A stretch of DNA of 64,000 nucleotides from Phyllobacterium sp. 628 (GCF_014189505.1 NZ_CP050301.1:1123501-1187500), one strand, 5' to 3'. Counted from the first letter of the stretch, positions 46,183-56,778 are shown. The notes: generated from the letters alone by a model not told the origin. Program-made: numbers and translations.

Positions 46183-47202
46183 TTGACCGCCACCGAAAAG
46201 CTGAAACCCGCTCCATCAGGAGCCTCGGACCTGGCGCATATCGTACTGACATTTGACAATAACCGGCTGGCGAGTGCGCTGTTCGGGCAGTTTGACGAAA
46301 ACCTTGCCCGTATTGAACAGAAACTCGGCGTTGATGTCCGCTCAAAAGGCAACCAGCTCGCCATTCGCGGTGAGCCCGGCGCCACAGAGCAGGCGCGCAG
46401 GGCTCTCGACCAACTCTATGAACATCTGCAGAAAGGCCACGACATCTCCGCCTCCGACGTGGATGGCGCCTTGCGCATGGCTATTGCCGCGGATGATCAG
46501 TTGACGCTTCCCACCATGGAAAACAAAAGCAAGATGGCTGCAGCCCAGATATCGACCCGCAAGAAGACAATCTTTGCCCGCACTCCGACGCAGGACGCTT
46601 ATATGCGCGCTTTGGATCGTTCGGAAATGGTGTTTGGCGTCGGACCTGCCGGTACCGGCAAGACCTATCTGGCGGTGGCTCATGCGGCTATGCTGTTGGA
46701 GCGCGGTCTGGTGGACCGAATCATTCTTTCCCGTCCTGCGGTGGAAGCGGGCGAGCGCCTCGGCTTCCTGCCCGGCGATATGAAGGAGAAGGTCGATCCT
46801 TATCTGCGTCCGCTGTACGATGCACTGTATGATATGATGCCAGCAGACAAGGTGGAGCGGGCGATTGCCGCCGGTGTCATCGAAATCGCGCCGCTGGCTT
46901 TCATGCGGGGACGCACGCTCGGGCACTCGGCCATCATCCTCGATGAGGCGCAGAACACCACGGCCATGCAGATGAAGATGTTTCTGACACGTCTGGGTGA
47001 AAACGGCCGCATGATCATCACCGGCGATCCAAGCCAGGTCGATCTTCCGCCCGGCCAGAAATCCGGCCTTGTCGAGGCGCTGCGGATTCTCGATGGCGTC
47101 AGCGGCATCGTGACCGTGCGTTTCTCTGATGTCGATGTTGTGCGTCACCCGCTCGTTGCCGCGATTGTTCGGGCATATGACAAGGAAGGCGCCAAGCCCT
47201 AA
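46183..47202 (+). CDS. ybeZ: PhoH-family ATPase (YbeZ)
   Basis: A 339-residue protein with an N-terminal KH-like region and a PhoH ATPase domain: Walker A GPAGTGKTYLA, Walker B AIILDEAQNTT and the GDPSQVDLP motif. YbeZ works with the endoribonuclease YbeY in rRNA maturation. The start is TTG with a perfect AAGGAG six bases ahead. Its stop codon overlaps the ATG of an inserted small gene, which in turn overlaps ybeY. Confidence 0.93.
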   Translation: MTATEKLKPAPSGASDLAHIVLTFDNNRLASALFGQFDENLARIEQKLGVDVRSKGNQLAIRGEPGATEQARRALDQLYEHLQKGHDISASDVDGALRMAIAADDQLTLPTMENKSKMAAAQISTRKKTIFARTPTQDAYMRALDRSEMVFGVGPAGTGKTYLAVAHAAMLLERGLVDRIILSRPAVEAGERLGFLPGDMKEKVDPYLRPLYDALYDMMPADKVERAIAAGVIEIAPLAFMRGRTLGHSAIILDEAQNTTAMQMKMFLTRLGENGRMIITGDPSQVDLPPGQKSGLVEALRILDGVSGIVTVRFSDVDVVRHPLVAAIVRAYDKEGAKP

Positions 47203-47594
47203 TGAGCGGCGCCATCGATACTTTGATTTTATGGCGCCCAGTGGGGCCACTAGAGCTTGAGCTGATTAAGCAGGCAGGAATGCGCTCTTTTCCACCAAGG
47301 TTGCCGGATCAGCCGATTTTTTATCCGGTATTGTCCGAAGACTACGCGGTGAAGATTGCGCGCGATTGGAACGTTCCCGCAAGCGGAGCGGGTTTTGTAA
47401 CGCGTTTCCAAGTCAGGAAGGACTATCTCGAGCAGTATGCTGTTCAAGAGGCTGGCGGTAAAGCGCATCTTGAATATTGGATACCAGCGGAAGATTTGCC
47501 GCGTTTTAACGAGGCTATTGTCGGCGAGATTGAGGTGACGGCAGAATTTCACGCAGGTGATGCTGGTCATTCGCCGATGAGGAACTCGTTTTGA
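47202..47594 (+). CDS. Small ADP-ribosylation/crystallin J1-like protein inserted between ybeZ and ybeY
   Basis: A 130-residue soluble protein with [56 protein letters not shown] and [18 protein letters not shown] recall small rhizobial proteins of this pattern labelled ADP-ribosylation/crystallin J1; the biochemical role is unknown and the label may be misleading. It is coupled on both sides: TAATG with ybeZ, TTGA with ybeY. Its codon usage is a little more AT-rich than its neighbours, consistent with later insertion into a conserved pair. Confidence 0.7.
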   Translation: MSGAIDTLILWRPVGPLELELIKQAGMRSFPPRLPDQPIFYPVLSEDYAVKIARDWNVPASGAGFVTRFQVRKDYLEQYAVQEAGGKAHLEYWIPAEDLPRFNEAIVGEIEVTAEFHAGDAGHSPMRNSF

Positions 47595-48088
47595 TTGATA
47601 TTGATATTCTGGTTGAAACAGACGGGTGGGTTGATGAACCCACGTTGCAGGCGCTTGCTGAAAAGGCAATTGCTGCTGCGTGGCAGACACTGGACGGCGG
47701 CGAGCAGCCCGATAGCGAACTCAGTCTGGTTTTCACCGATGATGCAGCAATCCGGGAGCTCAACAATGACTGGCGGGACAAGGACAAGCCGACCAATGTC
47801 CTGTCATTCCCGGCTTTCCCCATAAAACCGGGACAAAAGCCGGGACCTATGCTCGGCGATATCGTTATCGCCCGCGAAACGGTAGAGCGCGAAGCACTGG
47901 ATGAGCAGAAGCCATTTGAGCACCATCTGACGCATCTGATCGTGCACGGCTTCCTGCATCTGCTTGGCTATGATCACATTGTCGAGACCGAAGCCGAAGA
48001 AATGGAAGCACTTGAACGTAAAATTCTGGCGCATCTTGCCATTCCCGACCCTTATGCGCTATCGGTCTCTGACGATCAATCCGATTGA
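47591..48088 (+). CDS. ybeY: Endoribonuclease YbeY, rRNA maturation factor
   Basis: A 165-residue single-strand endoribonuclease for 16S rRNA 3'-end maturation and ribosome quality control. The zinc motif [15 protein letters not shown] (H-x3-H-x5-H) is intact. The start is TTG overlapping the previous stop codon, with GAGGA about nine bases upstream. corC follows five bases after its stop. Confidence 0.94.
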   Translation: MIDIDILVETDGWVDEPTLQALAEKAIAAAWQTLDGGEQPDSELSLVFTDDAAIRELNNDWRDKDKPTNVLSFPAFPIKPGQKPGPMLGDIVIARETVEREALDEQKPFEHHLTHLIVHGFLHLLGYDHIVETEAEEMEALERKILAHLAIPDPYALSVSDDQSD

Positions 48089-48093
48089 GGACC

Positions 48094-49182
48094 ATGTCTG
48101 ACACGTCGCACCAGAACGATCCTGCCGCGCCTTCCAAAGGCTTAACCGGGCAGGAGAGTGACGCCGAGGGGCAAAGTAGCACCAGAGCGCCCGCCACTGA
48201 AAAGCGCTCGCTTCTCACCGCAATATTTCCATTCCTGCGTGCCCGGCCGGGTACATCCTTGCGAGAGGATATCGACGCGGCGCTGGCGGGAACTGACCAT
48301 GGCGACACGGCGTTCTCGCCGGAAGAGCGCGCCATGCTCCACAACATTCTGCGCCTGCGCGAATTGCGGGTTGAGGATGTCATGATTCCGCGCTCCGATA
48401 TCGAAGCTGTGGATATCACCACAACGCTGGGCGATCTGCTGGAGGTCTTTGAAAAGTCAGGCCACTCGCGCATGCCGGTGTTTGCCGAAACGCTGGATGA
48501 TCCGCGGGGCATGGTGCACATTCGCGACGTGGTCAACCACATCACCAAGATTTCCCGGGTGAAGGTTCAGCGTCGGGCGTCCGCCAAGGCGCCCAAAGCC
48601 CCAGTTGCAGCCAAGTTCAATCTGGCCAATGTGGATCTGACCAAGACAATTGCCGAACTCAGCCTCATGCGGCCGATTCTGTTTGTGCCGCCTTCGATGC
48701 TGGCTAATGATCTGATGGGCCGGATGCAGGCGCAGCGTATCCAGATTGCGCTTGTTATCGATGAATATGGCGGGACGGACGGTCTGGTTTCGCTGGAAGA
48801 CATTGTTGAAATGGTCGTCGGCAACATTGAAGATGAGCATGACGATGATGAAGTCATGCTGATCGAAGAGCCGGAAGGCGTCTTTGTTGCCGATGCGCGC
48901 GCCGATCTTGATGAGGTTTCCAGCAAAATTGGTGCCGGTTTCATTGTTGGTGAACATGGGGAAGACGTTGATACGGTTGGCGGCCTGATCTTCTCGATTC
49001 TGGGACGCATCCCGGTACGCGGCGAAATGGTGCAGGCAGTGCCGGGCTACGAATTCCACGTGCTCGAAGCTGATCCACGCCGCATTCGCAAGGTGCGCAT
49101 TGTGCCATTGCGCCATGCGGAACGCCGCCCGCGCACCCCGCGGCAAGGGACTGCCAACGAACCGGCCGAAATGGACGAATGA
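48094..49182 (+). CDS. CBS/CorC-domain protein (CorC/HlyC family)
   Basis: A 362-residue cytosolic protein without the membrane DUF21 domain. Two CBS domains span roughly residues 85-215 (VEDVMIPRSDIEAVDI, GHSRMPVFAET; IQIALVIDEYGGTDGLVSLED), followed by a CorC_HlyC C-terminal domain (VFVADARADLDEVS). Family members are linked to magnesium/cobalt efflux or membrane integrity. The position between ybeY and lnt is the usual one. The start at 48094 (MSDTSHQNDPA) is preferred to a TTG at 48085. Confidence 0.9.
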   Translation: MSDTSHQNDPAAPSKGLTGQESDAEGQSSTRAPATEKRSLLTAIFPFLRARPGTSLREDIDAALAGTDHGDTAFSPEERAMLHNILRLRELRVEDVMIPRSDIEAVDITTTLGDLLEVFEKSGHSRMPVFAETLDDPRGMVHIRDVVNHITKISRVKVQRRASAKAPKAPVAAKFNLANVDLTKTIAELSLMRPILFVPPSMLANDLMGRMQAQRIQIALVIDEYGGTDGLVSLEDIVEMVVGNIEDEHDDDEVMLIEEPEGVFVADARADLDEVSSKIGAGFIVGEHGEDVDTVGGLIFSILGRIPVRGEMVQAVPGYEFHVLEADPRRIRKVRIVPLRHAERRPRTPRQGTANEPAEMDE

Positions 49183-49239
49183 TTGGCGCAAGTCTCACCC
49201 GCTAGGACTGAGGAAAAATCAGAAAGGGTGAGGCTCGGG

Positions 49240-50829
49240 ATGATCCAGCGTCTGGCCGGAAAAATCATCTTGCTATGGGGATGGAAGCGCATCGCGCTGG
49301 CGTTCCTCATGGGGGCCTTGGCAAGCTTTGCCTTGCCGCCCTATGATTTTTTCGCCGTCTGTTTCATTTCGTTCCCCGTCCTCGTCTGGTTGATTGATGG
49401 CGCCGTGGACAATGCAGGCGCCGGGCCAATCCGCAGGCTTTTGCCCGCCGCCATGATCGGCTGGTGGTTCGGCTTCGGATATTTTGTCTTTGGTCTGTGG
49501 TGGCTTGGCAATGCTCTGATGGTGGACGCCGTCAATTTTGCCTGGGCAATTCCCTTGGCCGTCCTTGGACTTCCCGCCGTTCTTGCTATTTTCTACGCTT
49601 TTGCTGCGGCGCTGGCGCGGCTGTTCTGGAGCGAGGGACTTGGCCGTATTCTGTCGCTGTCCTTTGCCTTCGGTGTGACGGAATGGCTGCGCTCCTTTGT
49701 TCTCACCGGTTTTCCGTGGAATGCCATCGGCTATGCCGCCATGCCGGTACCGGTGCTGATGCAGTCTTCCGTTATTGTTGGTCTGCTGGGGATGAATGCG
49801 CTCGCAGTTCTCGTGTTTTCCTTACCGTCTCTGCTGGCAGGCAAGCGTGATCTCAAGACGGGGTTTGTCGTTGCACTTGTTCTGGTCTGCGCCCATGTCG
49901 GATACGGTTTTTACCGACTGCACACGGCCAATCTGGTGGCAAAGGGCCCGAATGTCCGCATTGTCCAGCCGTCGATCGCGCAGGACCTCAAATTCGATGC
50001 GGAGGCCCGCCGGGACATTCTCGACAAATATCTGGCCCTTAGCGCAGAGGCCCCCAGAAGTGGTGCTCCGAAGCCGCAGATTATCGTATGGCCGGAGACA
50101 GCCGTTCCTTACATTCTGACCAAGACGCCCGATGCCCTGCAGGCGATTGGCGATACGTTGACAGACGGGCAGGTCCTGCTCGCGGGTGCGATCCGCATGG
50201 AAGAGCCGGGCATTGGGCAAATGCCGCTCTACTACAACACAATCTATGCGATAAATGATGCCGGTGAGATCACCGCTGCGGCAGATAAGTTGCATTTGGT
50301 ACCCTTCGGCGAGTACCTGCCGCTCGAAAATATACTACGCAGCTTGGGATTGAGTGAGGTTGTAGAAATGCCGGGTGGTTTCACCCCGGCCGTCACGCGT
50401 CGATCCATGCAAGTGACGAGCAATTTCACTGCCTTGCCGCTGATCTGTTACGAGGCGATTTTCCCTGCTGAATTGGGCTATCAGGGCGCTTCTGCGGATG
50501 CCATCATAAATGTCACCAATGATGCCTGGTATGGCGATACGCCGGGGCCTTATCAGCATTTCCGGCAGGCGCAATTGCGCGCCGTCGAGCAGGGATTGCC
50601 ACTTGTACGTGCTGCCAATAATGGACTTTCGGCAGTTGTTGACCCTTACGGTCGAATCATTGATGCCCTTGCGCTCGATGCAGTCGGTGTGATTGATGCA
50701 ACGCTTCCGGGTAAGGTACAACTACCATTAAGTGAACACTTACGGAGATTGCAATTTCTGATTGTACTCGGCGCGCTTTTTGTGGCCGTAATAGCGTATT
50801 TTTCCCGCGATAGAAGGCGTATTGGTTGA
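49240..50829 (+). CDS. lnt: Apolipoprotein N-acyltransferase
   Basis: A 529-residue inner-membrane enzyme that adds the third acyl chain to lipoproteins. Six to seven N-terminal helices (to about residue 215) are followed by a periplasmic nitrilase domain with the Glu-Lys-Cys triad visible in VWPETAVPY, DKLHLVPFGEYLP and PLICYEAIFP, and a last helix near the C-terminus. An in-frame TTG at 49183 would add 19 charged residues; ATG 49240 is preferred. Confidence 0.94.
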   Translation: MIQRLAGKIILLWGWKRIALAFLMGALASFALPPYDFFAVCFISFPVLVWLIDGAVDNAGAGPIRRLLPAAMIGWWFGFGYFVFGLWWLGNALMVDAVNFAWAIPLAVLGLPAVLAIFYAFAAALARLFWSEGLGRILSLSFAFGVTEWLRSFVLTGFPWNAIGYAAMPVPVLMQSSVIVGLLGMNALAVLVFSLPSLLAGKRDLKTGFVVALVLVCAHVGYGFYRLHTANLVAKGPNVRIVQPSIAQDLKFDAEARRDILDKYLALSAEAPRSGAPKPQIIVWPETAVPYILTKTPDALQAIGDTLTDGQVLLAGAIRMEEPGIGQMPLYYNTIYAINDAGEITAAADKLHLVPFGEYLPLENILRSLGLSEVVEMPGGFTPAVTRRSMQVTSNFTALPLICYEAIFPAELGYQGASADAIINVTNDAWYGDTPGPYQHFRQAQLRAVEQGLPLVRAANNGLSAVVDPYGRIIDALALDAVGVIDATLPGKVQLPLSEHLRRLQFLIVLGALFVAVIAYFSRDRRRIG

Positions 50830-50930
50830 CTTTTGTGCCTTTGCGCTATCGTATGACCTATATATTTGGTCTGTTGATACATTGATGATAAAATTAGTTT
50901 TCAGCCCCATTTCATACAAATGAGATTTTC

Positions 50931-51341
50931 ATGCCCGATAATAAAAAGCGACCCAACCCTGTTGACGTCCATGTCGGCGCCCGTATTCGTTTGCGCCGGA
51001 ACATGGTCGGTCTTAGTCAGGAAAAACTAGGCGAGAGCCTGGGTATTACTTTTCAGCAAATTCAGAAGTACGAGAAGGGTGTCAACCGTGTTGGCGCCAG
51101 CCGTCTGCAAGCCATTGGCAACGTGCTCAATGTACCTGTCACGTTCTTTTTTGACGATATGCCTGACCAGCCGGACAAGCCCAAAGGTTTTGAGGAGGAA
51201 TCGGACACAACCTATGTGGTCGGTTTTCTCAACAGTTCCGAAGGCATTCAGCTCGCGCGCGCTTTTGCCAAAATTGGTGATCCCAAGATTCGCCGCAAGA
51301 TCCTCGATCTTGTGCGTACGTTGAGTCACGAAGAAGAGTAA
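50931..51341 (+). CDS. XRE-family regulator (PraR/PhrR-like)
   Basis: A 136-residue protein with an N-terminal helix-turn-helix of the XRE type (RIRLRRNMVGLSQEKLGE, GITFQQIQKYEKGVNRVGAS) and a small acidic C-terminal tail. The position between lnt and metK, and the sequence, match the rhizobial PraR/PhrR regulators associated with quorum sensing, biofilm and acid response. The 101-base gap upstream is AT-rich and presumably has its own promoter. Confidence 0.87.
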   Translation: MPDNKKRPNPVDVHVGARIRLRRNMVGLSQEKLGESLGITFQQIQKYEKGVNRVGASRLQAIGNVLNVPVTFFFDDMPDQPDKPKGFEEESDTTYVVGFLNSSEGIQLARAFAKIGDPKIRRKILDLVRTLSHEEE

Positions 51342-51561
51342 GCCTGCAATCACAGTTTTTGTCCATATTTGTCGGTTTTCGTCCTTGTGGCGTTAAAGCT
51401 CGTTTGCAGTTTGATCTTTCTTTCGGATTCGAGAAAAAATTCCTACATTGCTGTTTGTTTGAAAACGAAAGCAATTGACTGGAACTCTTGACCTTGGCAA
51501 ACACTACGCAGGCTTGATCTGAGCAGAGCAGGCATACGATTGTTTTCAAGAGGGGTTTCCC

Positions 51562-52827
51562 GTGACACGCAGTTCTTACCTTTTTACCAGTGAATCTGTA
51601 TCGGAGGGTCATCCAGATAAAGTTTGCGACCGCATCTCCGATGAAATCGTCGACATGATCTACAAGGAAGCAAAGAAGACGGGCGTTGATCCGTGGACGG
51701 TGCGTATTGCTTGCGAAACATTGGCCACAACCAACCGCGTCGTTATTGCCGGCGAAGTGCGCGTACCTGATACGCTCCTTAAGAAGGACAAGAATGGTGC
51801 CGTGGTGCATGACGCCAAGGGCCATCCGGTTATCAATCCGTCACGGTTCCGCGCCGCTGCCCGCCGTGCGATCCGTGACATCGGTTACGAGCAGGAAGGT
51901 TTCAGCTGGAAGACAGCCAAGATTGATGTGCTCCTGCATCCGCAGTCTGCTGACATTGCACAGGGCGTAGACAATGCTGCCGACCGTCAAGGCGAAGAAG
52001 GCGCGGGCGATCAGGGTATCATGTTTGGTTACGCCTGCCGCGAAACCCCGGATCTGATGCCGGCACCAATCTACTATTCCCACAAGATTCTTGAGCTTCT
52101 GGCTGCTGCCCGTCACAAGGGTGAAGGCGAAGCCGGTCGGCTTGGTCCGGATGCCAAGAGCCAGGTCACCGTGCGCTATGTGGACGGTGTCGCTGCCGAA
52201 GCCACGCAGATCGTTCTGTCGACACAGCATCTTGATGCCAGCTGGGATTCCAAGAAGGTTCGTCAGGTTGTCGAGCCCTATATCCGCGAAGCGCTGGGTG
52301 AACTCAAGATTGCCGATAGCTGCGTTTGGTACATCAACCCGACCGGTAAGTTCGTTATCGGCGGACCGGATGGGGATGCGGGCCTGACAGGCCGCAAGAT
52401 CATCGTGGATACTTACGGCGGTGCGGCCCCACATGGCGGCGGTGCTTTCTCCGGCAAGGACACGACCAAGGTTGACCGGTCGGCTGCCTATGCTGCGCGT
52501 TATCTTGCCAAGAATGTTGTGGCTGCCGGTTTTGCCGACCGTTGCACGATCCAGCTGTCCTATGCCATCGGTGTTGCTCAGCCTCTGTCGGTCTATGTCG
52601 ATCTGCACGGAACCGGTTCCGTAAGCGAGGACGCAGTTGAAGGTGCACTGCGTAAGGTCATGGATCTTTCCCCAACCGGCATCCGCAAACATCTGGATCT
52701 CAACAAGCCGATCTATGCCAAAACATCCGCCTACGGCCATTTCGGCCGCAAGCCGGGCCGTGATGGTTCCTTCTCCTGGGAGAAGACCGATCTCGCCAAG
52801 CAGTTGAAATCCGCTCTGGCTGCCTAA
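51562..52827 (+). CDS. metK: S-adenosylmethionine synthase
   Basis: A 421-residue methionine adenosyltransferase. Motifs: [34 protein letters not shown] and [19 protein letters not shown]. The start is GTG with AAGAGGGG shortly upstream. The 220-base leader (51342-51561) is long for this run; I looked for SAM-II or SAM/SAH-type riboswitch signatures and found none I could defend. Confidence 0.96.
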   Translation: MTRSSYLFTSESVSEGHPDKVCDRISDEIVDMIYKEAKKTGVDPWTVRIACETLATTNRVVIAGEVRVPDTLLKKDKNGAVVHDAKGHPVINPSRFRAAARRAIRDIGYEQEGFSWKTAKIDVLLHPQSADIAQGVDNAADRQGEEGAGDQGIMFGYACRETPDLMPAPIYYSHKILELLAAARHKGEGEAGRLGPDAKSQVTVRYVDGVAAEATQIVLSTQHLDASWDSKKVRQVVEPYIREALGELKIADSCVWYINPTGKFVIGGPDGDAGLTGRKIIVDTYGGAAPHGGGAFSGKDTTKVDRSAAYAARYLAKNVVAAGFADRCTIQLSYAIGVAQPLSVYVDLHGTGSVSEDAVEGALRKVMDLSPTGIRKHLDLNKPIYAKTSAYGHFGRKPGRDGSFSWEKTDLAKQLKSALAA

Positions 52828-52845
52828 GCTGCCAGTACGAAAGTT

Positions 52846-53556
52846 ATGATGACAGACGAAGAAGAGCCAAGGCGCGAGCGTTCAACGGAAGCCTTTTTCG
52901 GCAGACGCAATGGCAAGACACTACGGCCGTTGCAACGGTCCATTCGCGATGAACTGTTGCCGCTGCTCAAGCTCGATCTGTCATCATCAGCACCCTCTGA
53001 CCTCCGCAGCCTCTTTACTGCGGAGGTCGATAAGGTCCGATTGGAAATCGGTTTCGGTGGCGGCGAGCATCTGCTGCACGAGGCTGCCCGTTTCCCCAAA
53101 TCCGGCTTTATTGGCGTCGAACCCTTCGTCAACAGCATGGCGAAGCTGGTTGTCGACCTGCACGAAAATCCGCTCGAGAATATTCGCCTTTACGATGACG
53201 ATGCAACGCAGGTGCTGGACTGGCTGCCGGAAGCATCGCTCGACGGCATCGATCTGTTCTATCCCGATCCATGGCCCAAGAAGAAGCACTGGAAACGGCG
53301 TTTTGTCAGCCAGAAAAATCTGGACCGTTTTGCCCGCGTTCTGCGGCCGGGCAGCCCTTTCCGCTTTGCGTCCGACATCGATACCTATGTCAATTGGACG
53401 TTGCAGCACTGCCGCGAACACAGCGAGTTTGACTGGCAGGCGGAAACCTCCGCCGACTGGCACACGCCCTATGAGGCGTGGCCCGGTACGCGTTATGAGC
53501 AGAAGGCCCACCGCGAGAGCCGTATTGGAGCATATCTGACCTTTTTGCGCCGCTGA
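52846..53556 (+). CDS. trmB: tRNA (guanine-N7-)-methyltransferase
   Basis: A 236-residue class I SAM methyltransferase making m7G46 in tRNA. The SAM motif is [26 protein letters not shown] is motif II, and [17 protein letters not shown] is the diagnostic TrmB block. It follows metK by 18 bases, so SAM producer and consumer are co-transcribed. Confidence 0.95.
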   Translation: MMTDEEEPRRERSTEAFFGRRNGKTLRPLQRSIRDELLPLLKLDLSSSAPSDLRSLFTAEVDKVRLEIGFGGGEHLLHEAARFPKSGFIGVEPFVNSMAKLVVDLHENPLENIRLYDDDATQVLDWLPEASLDGIDLFYPDPWPKKKHWKRRFVSQKNLDRFARVLRPGSPFRFASDIDTYVNWTLQHCREHSEFDWQAETSADWHTPYEAWPGTRYEQKAHRESRIGAYLTFLRR

Positions 53557-53568
53557 GAGCGCCGCATT

Positions 53569-53592
53569 GCGCCAATACGGCGATATTGGTGC
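53569..53592 (+). terminator. Hairpin after trmB
   Basis: GCGCCAATA (53569-53577) pairs with TATTGGTGC (53584-53592) over nine positions with one G-T wobble and a six-base loop, followed by GTCTTTC. A weak intrinsic terminator at the end of the metK-trmB unit. Confidence 0.45.
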
Positions 53593-53765
53593 GTCTTTCA
53601 TTCGACATGACAGCTTCCAGACAGTTTTCTCATATCAATTTGAGCATGAGGAGACCGCTGGGAGGCTGTCCTAGAAATAGTGCTGTACGTTGAACTGGCC
53701 GCTTGCCGCCAATTCAAGCTTTGATTGTCGCCGCCTCCCGGCTTCTTCAAAGATCGAGCAAAACA

Positions 53766-53790
53766 GACGGCAAAATGCCGTCACGGGAGG
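53766..53790 (+). promoter_or_regulatory. Hairpin next to the tctC ribosome binding site
   Basis: GACGGC (53766-53771) and GCCGTC (53777-53782) form a 6-bp stem with loop AAAAT, ending three bases before the Shine-Dalgarno sequence GGGAGG (53785-53790) of tctC. It could modulate ribosome access or stabilise the message. Confidence 0.4.
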
Positions 53791-53800
53791 ATTTCTACAC

Positions 53801-54751
53801 ATGCGTAAAATGTTGCTTGCTTTCGTTGCTTCAGGAGCAATGGTTCTGTCCGGTCATGCATTCGCTGCAGACTACAAGATCATGGCACCCGCTGCGCCGG
53901 GTGGTGGCTGGGATCAGACCGCCCGCACGATCCAGACCGTGTTGCAGGACGAAAAGATTTCCGGCAGCGTTCAGGTTGTCAATGTTCCAGGTGCCGGTGG
54001 TACTATCGGCCTTGCCCAGTTTGCCAACTCGGCAAAGGGTGATCCGGCACAGCTGATCGTCGGCGGCTATGTCATGGTTGGCGCTATTCTCACCAATGCA
54101 TCGCCCGTCAATCTGTCACAAGTCACGCCGATTGCGCGCCTGACCGGTGAATTTGAAGCGCTGGTTGTTCCTGCCGCCTCACCGATCAAGACCATGGCGG
54201 ACCTCGTTGAAAAGCTGAAGGCTGATCCGGGCGCAGTGTCCTGGGGTGGTGGCTCAGCCGGTGGTACAGACCACATCACGGCTGGACTGATCGCCAAAGC
54301 GGCAGGTGTTGACCCGACCAAGGTCAATTACATCGCCTTCTCCGGTGGCGGTGAAGCGCTGGCTGCTATTCTTGGCAATCAGGTCACCGTCGGTATTTCC
54401 GGCTATGGCGAGTTCGAGTCACAGATCAAGGCTGGCACATTGCGTATCATCGGCATCTCCAGCGATGCCAAGGTTGCTGGTGTCGATGCGCCAACTTTCA
54501 AGGAAGGTGGCGTTGACGTCAGCATCCAGAATTGGCGCATGGTTGCTGCAGCTCCCGGCATCTCCAAGGAACAGGAAGCGGCAATCGGTGCTGATGTGGA
54601 AAAGATGGTAAAATCCAAGACATGGCAGGATCAGCTGACCGCCAAGGGCTGGGCTGACACCTATCTTGCTGGCGATGCATTCAAGACGCAGCTGGCCAAG
54701 GACACCGACGCAACATCTGCCATCTTGAAAGATATCGGTCTGGTAAAATGA
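53801..54751 (+). CDS. tctC: Tripartite tricarboxylate transporter substrate-binding protein
   Basis: A 316-residue periplasmic solute receptor. Signal peptide of about 23 residues (LLAFVASGAMVLSGHAFA, cleavage before ADYK); mature part has the TctC/Bug motifs MAPAAPGGGWDQTART and VVNVPGAGGTIGLAQFA. It captures a carboxylate, classically citrate, for the TctAB membrane components. The start at 53801 is set by the GGGAGG site and signal peptide. It overlaps tctB by four bases. No tctDE two-component genes are nearby. Confidence 0.92.
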   Translation: MRKMLLAFVASGAMVLSGHAFAADYKIMAPAAPGGGWDQTARTIQTVLQDEKISGSVQVVNVPGAGGTIGLAQFANSAKGDPAQLIVGGYVMVGAILTNASPVNLSQVTPIARLTGEFEALVVPAASPIKTMADLVEKLKADPGAVSWGGGSAGGTDHITAGLIAKAAGVDPTKVNYIAFSGGGEALAAILGNQVTVGISGYGEFESQIKAGTLRIIGISSDAKVAGVDAPTFKEGGVDVSIQNWRMVAAAPGISKEQEAAIGADVEKMVKSKTWQDQLTAKGWADTYLAGDAFKTQLAKDTDATSAILKDIGLVK

Positions 54752-55230
54752 CACACGAGTCACCTGCTTCCGAAACGCGCCGCCCTGATCGGGCGGCGCT
54801 GGCCATTGCCGCCGTTCTTGCCATTATTGCGGCGGTGATCGTTTACAGCACTGCGACTGCCCATGGCGGCAGTAGTACCCGCATTGGGCCGGGCGCGTTC
54901 CCTTATGCCATCTCAGGATGTTTGTTTGTGCTTGCCATCTGGACTGCTGTTGAAGCGTGGCGTGGTGATTTCCCCGCGCGTGAAGAGCAGGAATACGGCC
55001 CTGTTTTCTGGATTGTCGGCGGACTTGCAGCCCAGATGCTGCTGTTGAACACGGTTGGATTTTCCATTGCTACCGGTCTGCTGTTTGCAGCGACGGCGCG
55101 TGGCTTCGGTAAAGGGCCGCTTTGGATGACCATACCGATCGGCATTGTCCTTTCCTTTGTCGTCTGGATTATTTTTGCCAAGGGCCTGCAATTATCACTT
55201 CCAGCCGGGCCGCTTGAGCACCTCATTTAA
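54748..55230 (+). CDS. tctB: Tripartite tricarboxylate transporter small membrane subunit
   Basis: A 160-residue protein with four membrane helices, beginning after a charged N-terminus ([17 protein letters not shown]). [17 protein letters not shown] is typical of TctB. It starts with an ATGA overlap to tctC and is followed after 14 bases by tctA. Confidence 0.9.
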   Translation: MTHESPASETRRPDRAALAIAAVLAIIAAVIVYSTATAHGGSSTRIGPGAFPYAISGCLFVLAIWTAVEAWRGDFPAREEQEYGPVFWIVGGLAAQMLLLNTVGFSIATGLLFAATARGFGKGPLWMTIPIGIVLSFVVWIIFAKGLQLSLPAGPLEHLI

Positions 55231-55244
55231 AAGGCACAACTGCC

Positions 55245-56762
55245 ATGGATACATTTACTCTTTTGGCCCACGGCTTCCTTGTTGCACTGGAGCCGATGAA
55301 CCTCTTCTACGCTCTGGTCGGCGTCACGCTCGGCACGGCTGTTGGGGTTCTGCCCGGCATTGGACCGGCACTGACCGTCGCTCTGTTGCTTCCGGTTACT
55401 TACAAGCTCGACCCTGCCGGATCACTCATTATGTTCGCGGGCATTTACTACGGCGGCATGTATGGCGGATCGACTACCTCGATCCTGTTGAACACACCGG
55501 GTGAAAGCGCTTCCATCGTTACCGCGCTGGAGGGCAACAAGATGGCCCGCGCCGGGCGAGGCGGGCCAGCATTGGCCACCGCAGCCATCGGCTCGTTTGT
55601 TGCCGGCTTGATTGCGACGCTCGGCCTGGCGCTGATTGCACCGACTATTGTCAAGTTCGCGCTGTCCTTTGGGCCAGCGGAATATTTCGCTCTGATGATT
55701 CTCGCCTTCATGACCGTTTCAGCGGCATTTGGCGATTCAACCCTGCGCGGTCTGACCGCCTTGTTTCTTGGCCTTGCACTTGGCCTGATCGGTATTGATC
55801 TGCAGACCGGGCAGGCGCGTCTGGCTTTTGGAATTCCGGATTTGCTGGATGGTGTGGAGGTGACAACTCTTGCCGTTGCGCTGTTCGCTATCGGTGAAAC
55901 ACTCAGCGTTGCCGCAGCGCGTTATGGCGGTGATGAAAAGATCGAGCCGGTCAAAGGTTCTGTCTGGATGAACAGGGAAGACTGGTCACGTTCGTGGAAG
56001 CCATGGTTGCGTGGCACGCTTATCGGCTTTCCGATTGGTGCGATGCCCGCAGGTGGTGCCGAGATTGGCACGTTTCTGTCCTATTCGGTGGAAAAGCAAT
56101 TGGCAAAGAAGCCGGAAGAGTTCGGCCATGGTGCGATTGAAGGCGTTGCTGGTCCGGAAGCGGCCAACAATGCTTCGGCAGCTGGTACACTGGTTCCGTT
56201 GCTGACGCTGGGTTTGCCGACAACGGCGACGGCGGCCATCATGCTTGCAGGCTTCCAGCAGTTCGGCTTGCAGCCGGGACCACTGTTGTTTGCCACGAAT
56301 CCGCAGATCGTCTGGGGATTGATTGCCAGCCTGCTGGTTGCAAATTTCATGCTGCTGGTATTGAACCTGCCGCTGATTGGCCTCTGGGTGCGACTGCTGT
56401 CGATCCCCCGGCATTGGCTCTATGCGGGCATTCTCGTGTTTGCGACGCTGGGCACCATTGGCGCCAACCCGTCGACGTTTGAACTCGGCATGCTGCTTGT
56501 CTTCGGTATTCTGGGATATATCCTGCGCCGCTTCGGTTATCCGATTGCGCCAGTGGTTGTCGGTCTGATTTTGGGACCGATGGCCGAACAGCAATTGCGC
56601 CGCGCACTTGCGATCAGTCAGGGCGACGTCACCGTTCTGGTGGGTTCGCCCATTGCGATCATTCTGCTTGTGCTGGCTGTTTGTGCTGTGGCCGTGCCGC
56701 TGATTATGCGCGCGCGCGGCAAGGGCAAGGTGCTTTCGCAGCTTGCGGCAAACGAAGACTGA
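55245..56762 (+). CDS. tctA: Tripartite tricarboxylate transporter large membrane subunit
   Basis: A 505-residue permease with about 11-12 helices. The family repeats are clear: [20 protein letters not shown] near the N-terminus with [18 protein letters not shown], and a second [20 protein letters not shown] in the middle. It couples substrate entry to the proton or sodium gradient, with TctC giving direction. Last gene of the tctCBA operon. Confidence 0.94.
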   Translation: MDTFTLLAHGFLVALEPMNLFYALVGVTLGTAVGVLPGIGPALTVALLLPVTYKLDPAGSLIMFAGIYYGGMYGGSTTSILLNTPGESASIVTALEGNKMARAGRGGPALATAAIGSFVAGLIATLGLALIAPTIVKFALSFGPAEYFALMILAFMTVSAAFGDSTLRGLTALFLGLALGLIGIDLQTGQARLAFGIPDLLDGVEVTTLAVALFAIGETLSVAAARYGGDEKIEPVKGSVWMNREDWSRSWKPWLRGTLIGFPIGAMPAGGAEIGTFLSYSVEKQLAKKPEEFGHGAIEGVAGPEAANNASAAGTLVPLLTLGLPTTATAAIMLAGFQQFGLQPGPLLFATNPQIVWGLIASLLVANFMLLVLNLPLIGLWVRLLSIPRHWLYAGILVFATLGTIGANPSTFELGMLLVFGILGYILRRFGYPIAPVVVGLILGPMAEQQLRRALAISQGDVTVLVGSPIAIILLVLAVCAVAVPLIMRARGKGKVLSQLAANED

Positions 56763-56778
56763 TCAGCGATCAGCCCAG

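Noticed and set aside
51342-51561. Possible SAM riboswitch in the metK leader
   Set aside because: The leader is long, but I could not assemble a SAM-II or SAM/SAH pseudoknot consensus; a covariance-model scan (Infernal with Rfam) would decide.
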